A stretch of 64,000 bases of DNA from a virus. The translations under genes and the position numbers were made by a program. Below are positions 38,199 through 49,186 of this stretch, one piece after another. The number at the start of each line of letters is the position of its first letter. Positions within the stretch are counted from its first letter, which is position 1. Location of the stretch: positions 1 to 64,000 of IMG/VR virus record IMGVR_UViG_3300033145_002224, one strand, 5' to 3'. The notes beneath the pieces were generated by a model. It did no database searches, had not been told where the DNA came from, and was given only the letters and a program-made list of their open reading frames with translations.

Positions 38199-40313
38199 TT
38201 AACCAGTTATACTATTCATGGCTTGGCCCCGTAACCAACTATCATAATCTACTAAAATGTCTGAGGCTAAATCATTATCATTCTTTTTTAAATCGTATAT
38301 TTCTTTAAGAGGATGTTGTTCAATGTGACGAGAATAATTATCAAACAAGAAATCAAGCATATCATCACTTACTTTACCTTGGTTCTTTTTCTTAAATTTA
38401 TCTTTTTCATCAACATCATATTCTGCTCCACGCGTACTCCAGCCAGTTAGGTCCTTAAGGGTTTCACGTACACCTTGTATATTATAATTATCGCCAACCA
38501 TATAATCATCCATTCCTCTCACTAGATTATTAATCACTTTTGATGATAGTGCGATACCATCGGTCTCTGCTTCATCTTTTCCGCTAGATCCGATACTATT
38601 TAAAACTTCACTCATATCTCCCCAAAAACTTAAAAATGAACCCTTAGAAGCTTCTTTACTAGCAAGTTGGGCTACTGATGAACCATACCTTGATTTAACA
38701 GCGTCACTACTATAACCCTCATCTACAGCTTGACCCATAAGACCATAATAGTCTCCTAAATCATAAGCTCCTTCTTCTGGATTTATAGTAGAGAGTAAAT
38801 CTGTATAGTATTTTATATCAGCACTACTTACTTTTGCATCCTCAACTCCTATATTAGCAGTTTCAGCATTTGTTTTATTAGCATCAGCTATTGTTTTAAG
38901 TAAATTAGCCTGTGCTTGAGATAGGGCAAGATTATCTACCATTCTATCATGTTGTAATTGTTCTTGTCCGGCGAGATTAGTATATAAATCTCCCAACATT
39001 CCTTTAAAATAATTATATTGCTCTGTCTTGATTGCCCCTTGTGTAGCTAATTCATCCTGATATTTAGTTATACCAATATTATATTGTTCTTGTGAGAATG
39101 ATAAATCAGCATTATGTTGTTCAATTGATGTATTCACATAATCAACATAACGTTTTTCTTGTCGTCCCTTAAGCACGTATAGATAGTTCATATACTTATT
39201 CATTCTTTCGTTTACATGTGGATTAGCCATATCCATACCAGCCATTTTATCTTTAGCTCCAGTTATCATACCATCTAATTGACCAAGATATTCATCACGA
39301 CCACGCACATAGTCGGCTAAATCAGTTTTAAGTGTTGCTCCTCGTCTTTTAAGGTTGTTAAGATTACTTAATTGTTGTTCTAGCCCGCTTTCTTTATATA
39401 TTGTATTTTTAAGATCTGCTAATTGGCCAGAAAGTAATGCTCCATCTGGTAACCATTCTTCTGGTACACCTGGGAACATCTTTTTTAATTCTTCTTTATC
39501 TGACATTACCTGGAATGCAAAGGCAGACTGGCCTATGCCAGTATTTACAGCCTCATATAAGGTTTTCCACTTTTCTTGTTGTTCAGAGTCAAGTCCATCA
39601 AACCAAGTGTCATAATAGGATGAATAATCCATGGATGAGTCAGCATTTGAAGTTCCAACTGGAGCGGTATATCCTGCTGGTGCCTGTTGTGGGCCTATCA
39701 TGTTTTGAGGTCCCATTTGGACGGTCGATGGTGCTACTGTTTTAGTTGTTCTTGTCTCTACTGGATCTAAACCTTGAATATGTGGAACGACATTACCAGT
39801 TGCATCTACTATAAATTTACCCCTATATGGATCTCTTGGATCTACTTTGGGTTGTGCTCCGGGTCCGACTGTTAGTGGCGTCGGTTGTGGTTGCTCAGAT
39901 ATTGAGGTTGGTGGAGGCGGTAACATTGTCATAAATGTAGGATCCTGTTTTCTTTTCTCTTCTAATTGACCCATTTGCTCCATAAGCATTTGTTGATCTT
40001 GCTGTTGACCCTGTTGCGCCATACCAGCATCACTATATGGCATTGGTGTTACATTTTGAGCTGACTGTTGACCTTCATTCGCGCCAAGAAAATCCCACAT
40101 ACCACCTTTACCGTCGTTTATAGCACGATTTCTATTGGTACGCCAAAGAGATTTCATTACAGAACGGGCTCTATCACGCTTTGTACTTCCTACTGGAGCA
40201 TCAAGTGCTTCTTGCATTAACTTATTCAAGCGCTCATTTCCCATTATAGCGCCCACCGTTATTGCTTTAGACTTTGCTTGACCTTTGTCTACTATTGGTA
40301 CGTTATTTAACAT
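38199..40313 (-). CDS. Large Gln-rich virion/ejection-like protein
   Basis: 704 residues. An N-terminal helical part, a Gln/Met/Pro-rich linker (about 80-200), then long helices with coiled-coil character (280-500) and a globular end. There are no enzymatic motifs. Its place between an M23 peptidase gene and the giant HNH protein suggests a component of a phage ejection apparatus. It overlaps the M23 gene by 11 bases. Confidence 0.55.
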   Translation of the reverse strand: MLNNVPIVDKGQAKSKAITVGAIMGNERLNKLMQEALDAPVGSTKRDRARSVMKSLWRTNRNRAINDGKGGMWDFLGANEGQQSAQNVTPMPYSDAGMAQQGQQQDQQMLMEQMGQLEEKRKQDPTFMTMLPPPPTSISEQPQPTPLTVGPGAQPKVDPRDPYRGKFIVDATGNVVPHIQGLDPVETRTTKTVAPSTVQMGPQNMIGPQQAPAGYTAPVGTSNADSSMDYSSYYDTWFDGLDSEQQEKWKTLYEAVNTGIGQSAFAFQVMSDKEELKKMFPGVPEEWLPDGALLSGQLADLKNTIYKESGLEQQLSNLNNLKRRGATLKTDLADYVRGRDEYLGQLDGMITGAKDKMAGMDMANPHVNERMNKYMNYLYVLKGRQEKRYVDYVNTSIEQHNADLSFSQEQYNIGITKYQDELATQGAIKTEQYNYFKGMLGDLYTNLAGQEQLQHDRMVDNLALSQAQANLLKTIADANKTNAETANIGVEDAKVSSADIKYYTDLLSTINPEEGAYDLGDYYGLMGQAVDEGYSSDAVKSRYGSSVAQLASKEASKGSFLSFWGDMSEVLNSIGSSGKDEAETDGIALSSKVINNLVRGMDDYMVGDNYNIQGVRETLKDLTGWSTRGAEYDVDEKDKFKKKNQGKVSDDMLDFLFDNYSRHIEQHPLKEIYDLKKNDNDLASDILVDYDSWLRGQAMNSITG

Positions 40314-40899
40314 ATTGTTGTTTTAGATACTTAAATGGATTAATATACTTACCGTATAAATCACGAATTCTATAATCTAGATGGCTTCCAGTTCCTCCGT
40401 GCATGCTATATGTTTGGCCGGTATTACCCATGAGTCCTCCAATTTGACCAGCTTGAACCTGTTGGCCTGGTTTTACAAATGATTGATGTAGGTGGCTATA
40501 ACGATGCTTTGCACCCTGTGGATCTGTGACAACAACATAGTTGCCGAAACCAGAATCTCCCTGTTTTTTACCAGATACAACCTCACTAACTGTCCCGGCT
40601 GTTTTAAATGGGATTTGTGTTCCAATTTTATTAGCAACATCTATCCCTGGATGAAATTGTTCGTATTTAGTCGAACCTCCATATGGTACTGTAGTTGTAC
40701 CAAGGTTTGAAAAATAATCAGCACCAGTTGCTTGTGATACATTTGGAAATTGTTGACCTACGTTTATAGATTTTTGAGGCTTTGCCTGTTGAGCTGGTTG
40801 CGGTTGCATTTTTGGTAATGATTTACCAAGATCATAAGCCGCTCCTACACCAGCTTTAAGAAGTTTATTAGCCTGATATGTTTGGTTTTCTTTAAGCAT
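40303..40899 (-). CDS. M23-family (LytM-like) peptidoglycan endopeptidase
   Basis: 198 residues. The C-terminal 120 residues form an M23 domain: FHPGIDVAN, GFGNYVVVTDPQG, HRYSHLHQSFV, AGQIGGLMGNTG and GSHLDYRI, which supply the zinc ligands (His of HPGxD, Asp, and the HxD-like pair). In HLDYRI a Asp/Tyr replaces the common HLHFE, a small deviation. The N-terminal 70 residues are Gln/Pro-rich. It probably acts as a virion-borne lysin that opens the wall on entry. Confidence 0.8.
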   Translation of the reverse strand: MLKENQTYQANKLLKAGVGAAYDLGKSLPKMQPQPAQQAKPQKSINVGQQFPNVSQATGADYFSNLGTTTVPYGGSTKYEQFHPGIDVANKIGTQIPFKTAGTVSEVVSGKKQGDSGFGNYVVVTDPQGAKHRYSHLHQSFVKPGQQVQAGQIGGLMGNTGQTYSMHGGTGSHLDYRIRDLYGKYINPFKYLKQQYVK

Positions 40900-40903
40900 A
40901 TTT

Positions 40904-43339
40904 TTATGATTTAGTAAATCCTTGAGCTGTTAAATCTTCTGGTGTAAAGTATCCATAGGGTGTTTGATAATTATCATTTATATCAATTGTTAAGCCTCCC
41001 TTTTTCCATATACCACCACCCGATATTTGCGTTGATGGTGTTGGTGTACTACTTTGTTGATTCATTGCACTACTTGTAGCAGCAGCAGCTTCCGCTGCTT
41101 GACCAAGTCCTGTATCAGCGACACCACTAGATTGTTGATTAGCTGGATTAATCGACCAGGCGCTAGAATCAGATGGGTCAGTTCCTGTTTGTTGATTAGC
41201 CTGAGCCGTAGCGGCTGCGGCTTGTCCCAATGCTGTATTTTCTGGATTAATTGACCAAGCGCTAGAATCAGATGGGTCAGTGCCTGTTTGTTGCTGTGTT
41301 GTTGGTGCTGAGTCAAATGCGCCAGCCTGTGTATATTCAGCATATCGTTTTTCTTCTTCATTCTTTTTTTGTTCTAAAAGCTGATCGAGTTGATATGTTT
41401 TCTTAGATTCACTTATACCATATTTATTAGCATATAAATTCTGATAAAGTGTACTCCTATAATTACCATTTTCATCAATCATTAAATCTCTATATGCTAT
41501 AGCCTCTTGTTCACTTAAACCATATTTACTTACTAAATTTTGTACATCAAAGAAACTAAGCACATCTTGGCTTGGCGTTAATCCCCAAGCAACCCTCTCC
41601 TCTGCTGTTAGTGCTGCTATTTCTTCTGGGGTAGCATTAGCTAATAAGTGTTTTCGTCTAGCTTCTGTTTCTTGGCTGGCTTTACTCTCTCTAACGGTTT
41701 CGTCGCCTCTCCTTACGTCTTGTAAATATCTATCCTTAGCTTCTTGTAATAAACCACTATCACCAAGATTAGCCTGACCATAACCACTTGTTATTGAATT
41801 AATTTGATCCCACGCACTATATGCATTATCACTAAGCTGTATACCATATAATCGATTCATTTCTTGTCTAAATGTTTCCCACTCATGGTCTGCGATAGCT
41901 TTTTGTTGATCAGTTTGTGCTTCTAATTGTTTGGTAAGTACATCATGATAGGCTGATTTAATTTTTTCAGCCTCTTCTTGTGCCTCTGGAGATGTCCAAT
42001 CAAATGGTTGTACAAGTGTTTGGAATACTTCACTTGGAAGTTGAAATATAGATAAGTCGAGTAATGATGTGTCTATATCACCAAGTTGTGGAGGTGGGGC
42101 TAGTTCCATATTACTACGTATTGCTTGTCCTTCTGCGGTAGCATGATACTCATTAGCTGTTTGAGTACTATGTATAACCTGCATATTGGCATATTCTGAA
42201 TCGCCTCCCTTAACTAATTGTTTACGTTTTAAGTCTCTATAAATATCATTTGGACCATATCCACCATAAGCCAATGCATTAACATATAAACCTATTGTAT
42301 TTGGATCATTAAGGGCTTCTTGTACTACATCTGGATCAATACCACTATCTGTCATCTCCTTGATTAAGCCTAGCCAGTGATCTACAACCTTAAATGAGGC
42401 TTGTTGCGCTTGAGCGTTATATTCTTGACCATATAGTCTACCAATATCTTCCTCAGAGACGTTATCTGGAGTATATGTACCGGCTTCATTTATGCCCTGT
42501 TCATTGCCAAGTAACTGAAAGTTGAATAAAGTAGAATCTTGATTTGTTAAAGCTGTTGTTGGTAGTGTCGTAATTAACCCACTATCCATTGCTTCTTGAG
42601 GTGACATACCATATTTAGCTATAAAACCAGTCTCGTCTAAAAATGGTCTCATTGATTGGCTGTTTTTGTCTACTAACCAAATCGTTGAGGCATCCCCCGG
42701 AGCAGCTCCATTAGGATCATCATTAAATTTAACAAGAGCCTCATTCCCTTGAAAGAAAAAATCATTAGTTTTACCTGAAATATCAGTCTGTGCTTTCGCA
42801 TCTTCTTGTGCTTTTTTTCTTGACATCTCCAAATCTTTTCTCAACACAGAGTCATCAAGATGACTCATATACATATCTATTTCTTGTTGATTTGCATCCC
42901 GGCCAAGGTAAAGTTGATAAAGATGATTTACTGCATTTTTGCCTATAGTTTCACTTTCCGTTGGTTGTTGCATTGGTGTTTTTGGGGTTGGAGCCGGAAC
43001 TGGAGTAGGGGCAGGGGTTGGAGTCGGAACTGGAGTAGGGGCAGGGGTTGGAGTCGGTTGTTTTGGGGCATATCCTCTCGGCTTTTGCCAATTAACACCT
43101 GTAGAAGTTAATAATTTATTTATTTCTGCTTGTGATTTCCAATTAAAACTAGGTTTAGTACTAATTGGTTTACCGTCTGGTATGTCAGTTAAATGACTAG
43201 AATCAATATCGACAAAAGCACCACCGCCTAAAACCTCCATACTTGTTATATGCCTTTTAGTCCCATTATCAATAAAATAGATTACATTATTAGAGTTATC
43301 TCTTACTAATATTCCATTTGGTAATTTGGTTGTTGCCAT
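40904..43339 (-). CDS. Large virion protein with Pro-Thr linker
   Basis: 811 residues. An N-terminal beta-rich domain (GILVRDNSNNVIYFIDNGTK) of a type seen in cell-surface proteins ends in a Pro/Thr/Ala/Val repeat linker (about 95-120), followed by long helical stretches. Near the C-terminus two copies of QQTGTDPSDSSAWSINP occur. The end is a small Gly/Tyr-rich domain. Probably a structural or ejection protein. No enzyme motif. Confidence 0.55.
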   Translation of the reverse strand: MATTKLPNGILVRDNSNNVIYFIDNGTKRHITSMEVLGGGAFVDIDSSHLTDIPDGKPISTKPSFNWKSQAEINKLLTSTGVNWQKPRGYAPKQPTPTPAPTPVPTPTPAPTPVPAPTPKTPMQQPTESETIGKNAVNHLYQLYLGRDANQQEIDMYMSHLDDSVLRKDLEMSRKKAQEDAKAQTDISGKTNDFFFQGNEALVKFNDDPNGAAPGDASTIWLVDKNSQSMRPFLDETGFIAKYGMSPQEAMDSGLITTLPTTALTNQDSTLFNFQLLGNEQGINEAGTYTPDNVSEEDIGRLYGQEYNAQAQQASFKVVDHWLGLIKEMTDSGIDPDVVQEALNDPNTIGLYVNALAYGGYGPNDIYRDLKRKQLVKGGDSEYANMQVIHSTQTANEYHATAEGQAIRSNMELAPPPQLGDIDTSLLDLSIFQLPSEVFQTLVQPFDWTSPEAQEEAEKIKSAYHDVLTKQLEAQTDQQKAIADHEWETFRQEMNRLYGIQLSDNAYSAWDQINSITSGYGQANLGDSGLLQEAKDRYLQDVRRGDETVRESKASQETEARRKHLLANATPEEIAALTAEERVAWGLTPSQDVLSFFDVQNLVSKYGLSEQEAIAYRDLMIDENGNYRSTLYQNLYANKYGISESKKTYQLDQLLEQKKNEEEKRYAEYTQAGAFDSAPTTQQQTGTDPSDSSAWSINPENTALGQAAAATAQANQQTGTDPSDSSAWSINPANQQSSGVADTGLGQAAEAAAATSSAMNQQSSTPTPSTQISGGGIWKKGGLTIDINDNYQTPYGYFTPEDLTAQGFTKS

Positions 43340-43348
43340 ATATTTTAA

Positions 43349-43504
43349 TTATTTTAAATTATCAATTAATTCTTTTAAAATTGCTTTTAACTCAAAGCTT
43401 CCAGCTACTTCTGCTTTAATTATTTGAGCCATATTACCATTGGTTTCAATAATAATTTGTCGCATTTTAGATTCTTTTTTTTCTTCTTGTTTTTTATCGT
43501 CCAT
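43349..43504 (-). CDS. 51-residue hypothetical protein
   Basis: ATG at 43504, TAA at 43349-43351, filling the gap between two virion genes. A charged helical start is followed by RQIIIETNGNMAQIIKAEVAG and a helix ILKELIDNL. Likely a small structural or chaperone-like protein. No family recognised. Confidence 0.55.
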   Translation of the reverse strand: MDDKKQEEKKESKMRQIIIETNGNMAQIIKAEVAGSFELKAILKELIDNLK

Positions 43505-43519
43505 AAAATTTATATTAAA

Positions 43520-46270
43520 TTATAATGCTTGCCAAAAATCATAATATGAAATATCCATAGTTTTTGATGCACTTGTTCTTGTTTCTAGATAAGCAGTAAA
43601 TAAATGGTCGGCATTAGAAGTCCCTGACGGTAGATTTGTAGTTATTGTTCCTTCGAGTACTCCATCGATATAAAATTTTGCACTTACACCAGGAACAAAA
43701 TCTATTCTTAAACTATAATCTGTACCGGCAGAAATTGCTCCGAAATCAGAGGTTGTATAAGAAGAACCATCAGCGGTCAAACCATAAATATTCCCATTTT
43801 GAACCAAGAATGCTATTTTCATATCGTTTACAATTCCTCCTGCCTGCTCATTGCACTCTCCAGTACCAAAAAGTATTCTAGTATTAATAACCGCAGTAAT
43901 TCTCATACCAATTTTAACACTTCTTTTTTTAGCCCAAGAAAAATCATTTTGATATAATGACCGTTTATATAAACAAACGTATTCGTATTGGTCAGCTCCA
44001 GTAATTAATTGAACAGAGTTTACACCCAACGAAAAGCTACCACCAGCACCGCCAATATCTTGTTCATATCCATCTATTGATTCAAATATCGTGAACCAAT
44101 GAAAATCATTTCTTCTTAAACTGTTTGCTACAACATTACCACTAGAATCAACTGAAAACAATGGAGAGCTGGCATTTGGTATATTGATTGTCCCAGCAGT
44201 AATAGCCCCACCGATTAAAGATATATCAGTTCCATCATATTTAAAAACTTTAGTCGCGGAACTTCCAATTTCAAACTTTGGTTTTGAAGCGGAATAATCA
44301 TAACCTAAAATGAAACCATTAGTTGCGTCCTGCCCAAAATCCGTCTTGCCGTAATTTATAATAACATCAGTGCTTGCCGCTACTGCGGTTAATCCTGTTG
44401 CTCCTACACTCCAATAATTAGTTGCTGTTCCAAATTTTCCGGAAGTAGCTTCTATATCTCCTTTAATTCTTAAACCATTTGTTGGGTCGTATTTTAAATA
44501 TTTTGTAGCCTCTCCAATCGCTATGCCATATTTATCAGAACTATATCCTAAATATCCGTTTAAATTTCCTATTCTTAATTTAGTTGATAAATCAGTCCAA
44601 GGTTCGCCTGCGTGTGTAAATACTGATAAATAAGGTGCGTTGCTTTCGCTCGCGGTCATATACACTCCACCATCTCCTGATTGTTTATAATTAACAACTG
44701 TCGCTCCTTTTTTCCAAGCTGGATTAGCATCTGCGGAGTAGTCGCCAGCCTTATCCCTTGTAACATTATAAGGATTAATAGCAGCTGTGGGTGTCAGATA
44801 AACATAAAAATTCATATCTACCCCACTATTAGCTATCCAACCTGACGTTTTGGTATCATAACAATAATAATTTCCAGAATGAGTTGGAGATGATTGGTCG
44901 CCTACTGAAAAAACATAATCTTCGGGTGAACCATATTCAATGCTAATACAATAATTTGTTCCAGCAGTTAAAGTTATTCTGTTTGCTCCAGAAAAAGTAA
45001 ATTCAGCGAGAGCTGGCGAATCTAATGAAAGGGTAGAAACATCAAGTGCGTCAGAAGTAGCCAGTGCAATACCAGTTGGTAAACTTGAAGTTCCATAAGT
45101 TCCAGAGTGTGCATAAATTTTAGCATAAGCGTTTCCTGTCGGAGATAAACTTTTATACATTAAAAATTTAGCACTTTCAAGAATGCCAGCAATGGCAATA
45201 AACGACTGACCCTGTGTTTTATTATTTTGGAGAGAAGCATCTTGACTTCCAAAATAATTATCAGCCACTATTGGGTCATTAGCAATAACTTCCATCCACT
45301 CATCATCTGTCCCGTCTTTAATTCTCAAAATATCACCTACCGCAAAAGTTGTTATTGCTTTTGTTGTTAAAGTGCTATCATCATCTGCCGTCATATCTTC
45401 ATCTAAAACATCCCCGTCTAATACTGCGAAATTTCCGCCCATAACATTGACGACATCTTTTTGAAATACTGCTGTTCTTATCAACCCCCTACAAGCTATG
45501 TTGCCTACTTCCAATAAACTATCACTTAAATGGAAACCTGCCCCGAATACCCCGCTTACATAATTGTCAGATTGTATTCTTTTATTATCGCCATCTATAA
45601 ATATTTTGTTTGTTGTGCCTACATCTATCCGTTTATTTGCTCCGTCAATTACTATTTCATCTGAAGTTCCGACTGTTATTTTTTTATTTCCACCATCAAG
45701 AATTATTTCATTACTTGCTGAATACATTGTAGTTGCTCCTAAAGTAAATCCACCAATTGTACCGCTTTGAAATTTAGCATAACCAGTATTTAAAATATAC
45801 GCATTTGCATTATCATTATCTGTATTAAAATCAGCTACATCACATCCCCACCAACTATTACCATCAGTATCGACATGAAAAGAATTACCGGTAGTTTCAT
45901 CCGGTATATCTAATTTACCGCCAATAATACCACCATCACCAACATAAAGTTGCATACATTCTATATATCCATTCAATCCGTCTATAAGAAATCCATGTTT
46001 TTTAGGATTATAATTCTGAGATTTTATCCAATTACGAATCCATAAATCACCCATTTGACCGGTTTGTATAGCACCTTCAGTTATCTGCCCCGGCGATTCG
46101 ACACTACCTCCCGATACACCACCAACACCACCGCTATCACCAGCAACGGAACTAGAGCTCCTAGCGGTATCACCAAGCCCACCACTGACAACACCACCTT
46201 CAGAACGCTCCAAACTGTCATTATAAGGGTTGTCAATATTTCCATAATTGTAATCATTTATGTTGCTCAT
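43520..46270 (-). CDS. Tail fibre/spike-like receptor-binding protein
   Basis: 916 residues. A Gly/Ser-rich N-terminus is followed by DLWIRNWIKSQNYNPKKHGF and a repetitive beta region with short repeats such as ILDGGNKKITVGT, IVIDGANKRIDVGT and IFIDGDNKRIQ, typical of beta-helical phage fibres. The C-terminal 200 residues form a jelly-roll/LamG-like sugar-binding domain (YSLRIDFVPGVSAKFYIDGVLEG). It probably recognises host surface glycans. It has an ATGA overlap with the nozzle-like gene. Confidence 0.7.
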   Translation of the reverse strand: MSNINDYNYGNIDNPYNDSLERSEGGVVSGGLGDTARSSSSVAGDSGGVGGVSGGSVESPGQITEGAIQTGQMGDLWIRNWIKSQNYNPKKHGFLIDGLNGYIECMQLYVGDGGIIGGKLDIPDETTGNSFHVDTDGNSWWGCDVADFNTDNDNANAYILNTGYAKFQSGTIGGFTLGATTMYSASNEIILDGGNKKITVGTSDEIVIDGANKRIDVGTTNKIFIDGDNKRIQSDNYVSGVFGAGFHLSDSLLEVGNIACRGLIRTAVFQKDVVNVMGGNFAVLDGDVLDEDMTADDDSTLTTKAITTFAVGDILRIKDGTDDEWMEVIANDPIVADNYFGSQDASLQNNKTQGQSFIAIAGILESAKFLMYKSLSPTGNAYAKIYAHSGTYGTSSLPTGIALATSDALDVSTLSLDSPALAEFTFSGANRITLTAGTNYCISIEYGSPEDYVFSVGDQSSPTHSGNYYCYDTKTSGWIANSGVDMNFYVYLTPTAAINPYNVTRDKAGDYSADANPAWKKGATVVNYKQSGDGGVYMTASESNAPYLSVFTHAGEPWTDLSTKLRIGNLNGYLGYSSDKYGIAIGEATKYLKYDPTNGLRIKGDIEATSGKFGTATNYWSVGATGLTAVAASTDVIINYGKTDFGQDATNGFILGYDYSASKPKFEIGSSATKVFKYDGTDISLIGGAITAGTINIPNASSPLFSVDSSGNVVANSLRRNDFHWFTIFESIDGYEQDIGGAGGSFSLGVNSVQLITGADQYEYVCLYKRSLYQNDFSWAKKRSVKIGMRITAVINTRILFGTGECNEQAGGIVNDMKIAFLVQNGNIYGLTADGSSYTTSDFGAISAGTDYSLRIDFVPGVSAKFYIDGVLEGTITTNLPSGTSNADHLFTAYLETRTSASKTMDISYYDFWQAL

Positions 46271-48051
46271 TCTTTGTCTGGTCTGGATTCTTCCTCCTCA
46301 CTTGTTTCAGTATAAATTATCGCCACCCTGGCTATTTTACACAATGATTTAGAATAATCTCTAAATGATAATTTAAGATTACGACACCTGGGGGGGGTGT
46401 TTTTGTCATTATCAGTATTATGAACTTTCAAAATTGTACATCCTTTAATTGCGTCACCATTTAATTCATAATATTTTCCATTATCCAATGATATAAATGT
46501 TTTTATATTACTACCCCGCTCTGTCTCTATTATTATTTCAGTAGGATAACATATTTTTTCAAATTGTTTCGATAGTGTTATTTTACCAGTATCTATTCTA
46601 AATGGTATTTCTGTTTCATCTACAGTGTTATCATCTGTTGCCCCATTAAATAATTCAAATATTGGAAATTTTGTATTTGTACTTGTATATTCAAGTAAAT
46701 CCGGATCAGATGATTCTAAATAGGTCGCAAATTGACTAGCCTTTATACCGGTATGGATAAACCAATTTTCTTGACGCATATTATATTCTAAACATACATC
46801 AGATAATGTTTTATCTTCTGAGCCATCATCTTTATATAATGAAACATTACCAATTGCAAAAAACACACTTAATCCTCTTCTACCAGCAGCAGCATCCTCT
46901 AACCCAGATTTAGTAGCACCCTCAATATATTTTTGTACTTTAGCTGACATTAATTTTGGACTCTCACCTGTTGTAGCATAAATTCCAGTATAGTGTACAA
47001 ACCAAAGTGTTCCGAGTGCTTTTACCCAGCCAGTATCAGACACGCACCCTATTCCAAGATCATATGGCTTCAAATATGAATTATTCCAGGTAGAGATATT
47101 ATTATTATTAGCCATTATCATTACATCACCAATATTCGTAAATATTTTTAATCTATCATTATCCCCACCGGCTAATTTAAAAGTATCATATTGCTTTACG
47201 GTTGTTCCGCTGGCCGGATTATCTGCCCAACGAAATACCTTTGCCCCCGTATATGTATCGGCTACCCAAAGTTCGTCTGAACTATTTAATGGATTTGTTG
47301 TTGCTGCAACAGTTATATCATTTTCTGTTTTTGCTGAAATTGTTAATGTTTCTATTTTTGTACCACCTCTATATACATCAAGACTGTCAGTACTTCTAAT
47401 ATATTTAGTGTCTGTAACACTTAATGTGGTTACGGCTGCGTCATGGTCACCATCAACTAATGATATTAGCCCAACCGGGACAGATGACATCATAATTCCA
47501 TTTTTATAACGTGTAGAGCCAACAGTATAATCACCCAAGTACATTTTATCTTTAAAATAATTAATCTTATATGCCTTAGGGGAATTATAAAGATGTCCAG
47601 TTGTTGTGTCAGAGTCAACCACAACTTCACCGGCAGAATTAATATATCTATTATTATCGGTCCCATTAGTTATAAAGCAACAACTCTCTGCGATAACCGT
47701 ATCTGTTTGAGCTGCTGTTAACCCAGTTCCTTTATCAGTTAACGCTTGCCATTCACTACTTGTATCAAGTTGATGTATTGCTACTGTATCGCTTAATTTA
47801 GACACACGGTACATTCCCTTATTTGAACTAGAATTATTAAAATAGAATATACCATAATTAGCCTGCCAGGATTTGACATCACCCAACCTTACCGTTCCTG
47901 CTCTTTTTTCAATACTACCAATCGTTTTAGATCTAGCATTTTCACAATGTTTTAGTTCCTGTTTTTTTCCAATATTATCAGCGACAAGAGTATTAACCCC
48001 ATCAAAAAATCCTATCTCAAGGCGACGTATGTTCGATTTTTCTTTAGCCAT
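46267..48051 (-). CDS. Nozzle/tail-tube-B-like virion protein
   Basis: 594 residues, beta-rich. The N-terminus (FFDGVNTLVADNIGKKQELK then a CENARSKTIGSIEKRAGT turn) resembles podovirus tail nozzle proteins (T7 gp12-type), which begin with a similar loop defining which residues are set by the genome and repeat as a beta-propeller. Position between the adaptor-like and fibre genes agrees. The assignment is by pattern only. Confidence 0.55.
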   Translation of the reverse strand: MAKEKSNIRRLEIGFFDGVNTLVADNIGKKQELKHCENARSKTIGSIEKRAGTVRLGDVKSWQANYGIFYFNNSSSNKGMYRVSKLSDTVAIHQLDTSSEWQALTDKGTGLTAAQTDTVIAESCCFITNGTDNNRYINSAGEVVVDSDTTTGHLYNSPKAYKINYFKDKMYLGDYTVGSTRYKNGIMMSSVPVGLISLVDGDHDAAVTTLSVTDTKYIRSTDSLDVYRGGTKIETLTISAKTENDITVAATTNPLNSSDELWVADTYTGAKVFRWADNPASGTTVKQYDTFKLAGGDNDRLKIFTNIGDVMIMANNNNISTWNNSYLKPYDLGIGCVSDTGWVKALGTLWFVHYTGIYATTGESPKLMSAKVQKYIEGATKSGLEDAAAGRRGLSVFFAIGNVSLYKDDGSEDKTLSDVCLEYNMRQENWFIHTGIKASQFATYLESSDPDLLEYTSTNTKFPIFELFNGATDDNTVDETEIPFRIDTGKITLSKQFEKICYPTEIIIETERGSNIKTFISLDNGKYYELNGDAIKGCTILKVHNTDNDKNTPPRCRNLKLSFRDYSKSLCKIARVAIIYTETSEEEESRPDKE

Positions 48052-48054
48052 ATA

Positions 48055-49164
48055 TTATGCGTTTGCTTTTGGATCTATACTCCATGAATCCAAATTACTA
48101 TCTTGCTTTATTGAAGTAACCTTTAACCTTTTAATTCCTTCAAGAAAATTTTTATAGAATTGATCTGCGTTAGATCTACTTAATTTTGGTGCTGCTCGAT
48201 ACAACATAAAATCTATCAAACAATAGAAGTTATTATTTGGTAAATCAACATTATCATAATAACTTGTTAGGGTTGTTGTTTTTGTCCTATATCTTATACC
48301 ATAAATTGTAACCTCTGTTGGTGTCGGTGAAAAACCTATATATCCACTTTTAAGATAGTATTTAGTTGTATTACTAGTTACGTCATCATAAACAGAAACA
48401 TTTTTAACATCAATTTTACTAACCGGCATATCTATACCATTATTATAAATTGATATGAGTTGACTAAAATTAGCCGGTAAGGCGTATTCCTTTGTACCGT
48501 CCGAAGTTGTTATTTCTTCTTCATCGTCAATTGTATATGATGTATTTACTAAATTTAGTTCATTTTGAGCAATGCTATAAGCCTCATTAAGGTAAGTGAA
48601 AGCTTCAGCGTTTGTAATCAATTTCTTTTCCTTATTATTTAATAATGAGAAGAATGTATCTAATATCTTTTTAACGGAATTTTCACCAAATCCAGCATAT
48701 GGAATTGCGTTTGATGCTTGTGTGGCCTTATTTGTAGTAGAATTATAAAACACAAACCACCCAAATCCCGTAGTATTAGTAGTATCATATCCCTTACTAT
48801 GTGTACTATCAGCCTGTATATCAACATAAGCGGTTACCGGATCTGTTGCTGAAAATGTAGCAGTATCAGTATGAAAAAATCGTACTTGATTATATCTTAT
48901 AATTGATACTTTTGTACTCTCACTGTGTGAAAACTTAGTATTTGCAGCAAGCGCGAGTGTATGTGTTGCTGCTGTCACGGTCGTAACTTTTACTATTTCT
49001 GTGGTTTCTGAGCCGAATTCACCTAATAATATATAATCATCATCTGCAAAACCCTCACTATTTGTGATGATAATAGAATCGATTCCTGAGCTATAATTCG
49101 TACTTAAATACGAATATTTTGCGTTTGTAGACAAAACCCTGTTGTCTGCGCGGAGTGTAATCAT
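48055..49164 (-). CDS. Head-tail adaptor/neck-like protein
   Basis: 369 residues. The N-terminal half is a beta-rich Thr-rich domain; the second half (KKLITNAEAFTYLNEAYSIA, then DGTKEYALPANFSQLISIYNNG, then YLKSGYIGFSPTP) looks like the helix-strand pattern of phage adaptor or stopper proteins that bind below the portal. It is the first gene after the promoter at 49187, read leftward into the nozzle, fibre and ejection genes. Confidence 0.55.
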   Translation of the reverse strand: MITLRADNRVLSTNAKYSYLSTNYSSGIDSIIITNSEGFADDDYILLGEFGSETTEIVKVTTVTAATHTLALAANTKFSHSESTKVSIIRYNQVRFFHTDTATFSATDPVTAYVDIQADSTHSKGYDTTNTTGFGWFVFYNSTTNKATQASNAIPYAGFGENSVKKILDTFFSLLNNKEKKLITNAEAFTYLNEAYSIAQNELNLVNTSYTIDDEEEITTSDGTKEYALPANFSQLISIYNNGIDMPVSKIDVKNVSVYDDVTSNTTKYYLKSGYIGFSPTPTEVTIYGIRYRTKTTTLTSYYDNVDLPNNNFYCLIDFMLYRAAPKLSRSNADQFYKNFLEGIKRLKVTSIKQDSNLDSWSIDPKANA

Positions 49165-49186
49165 AAAATTTGCTATTATTACTTAT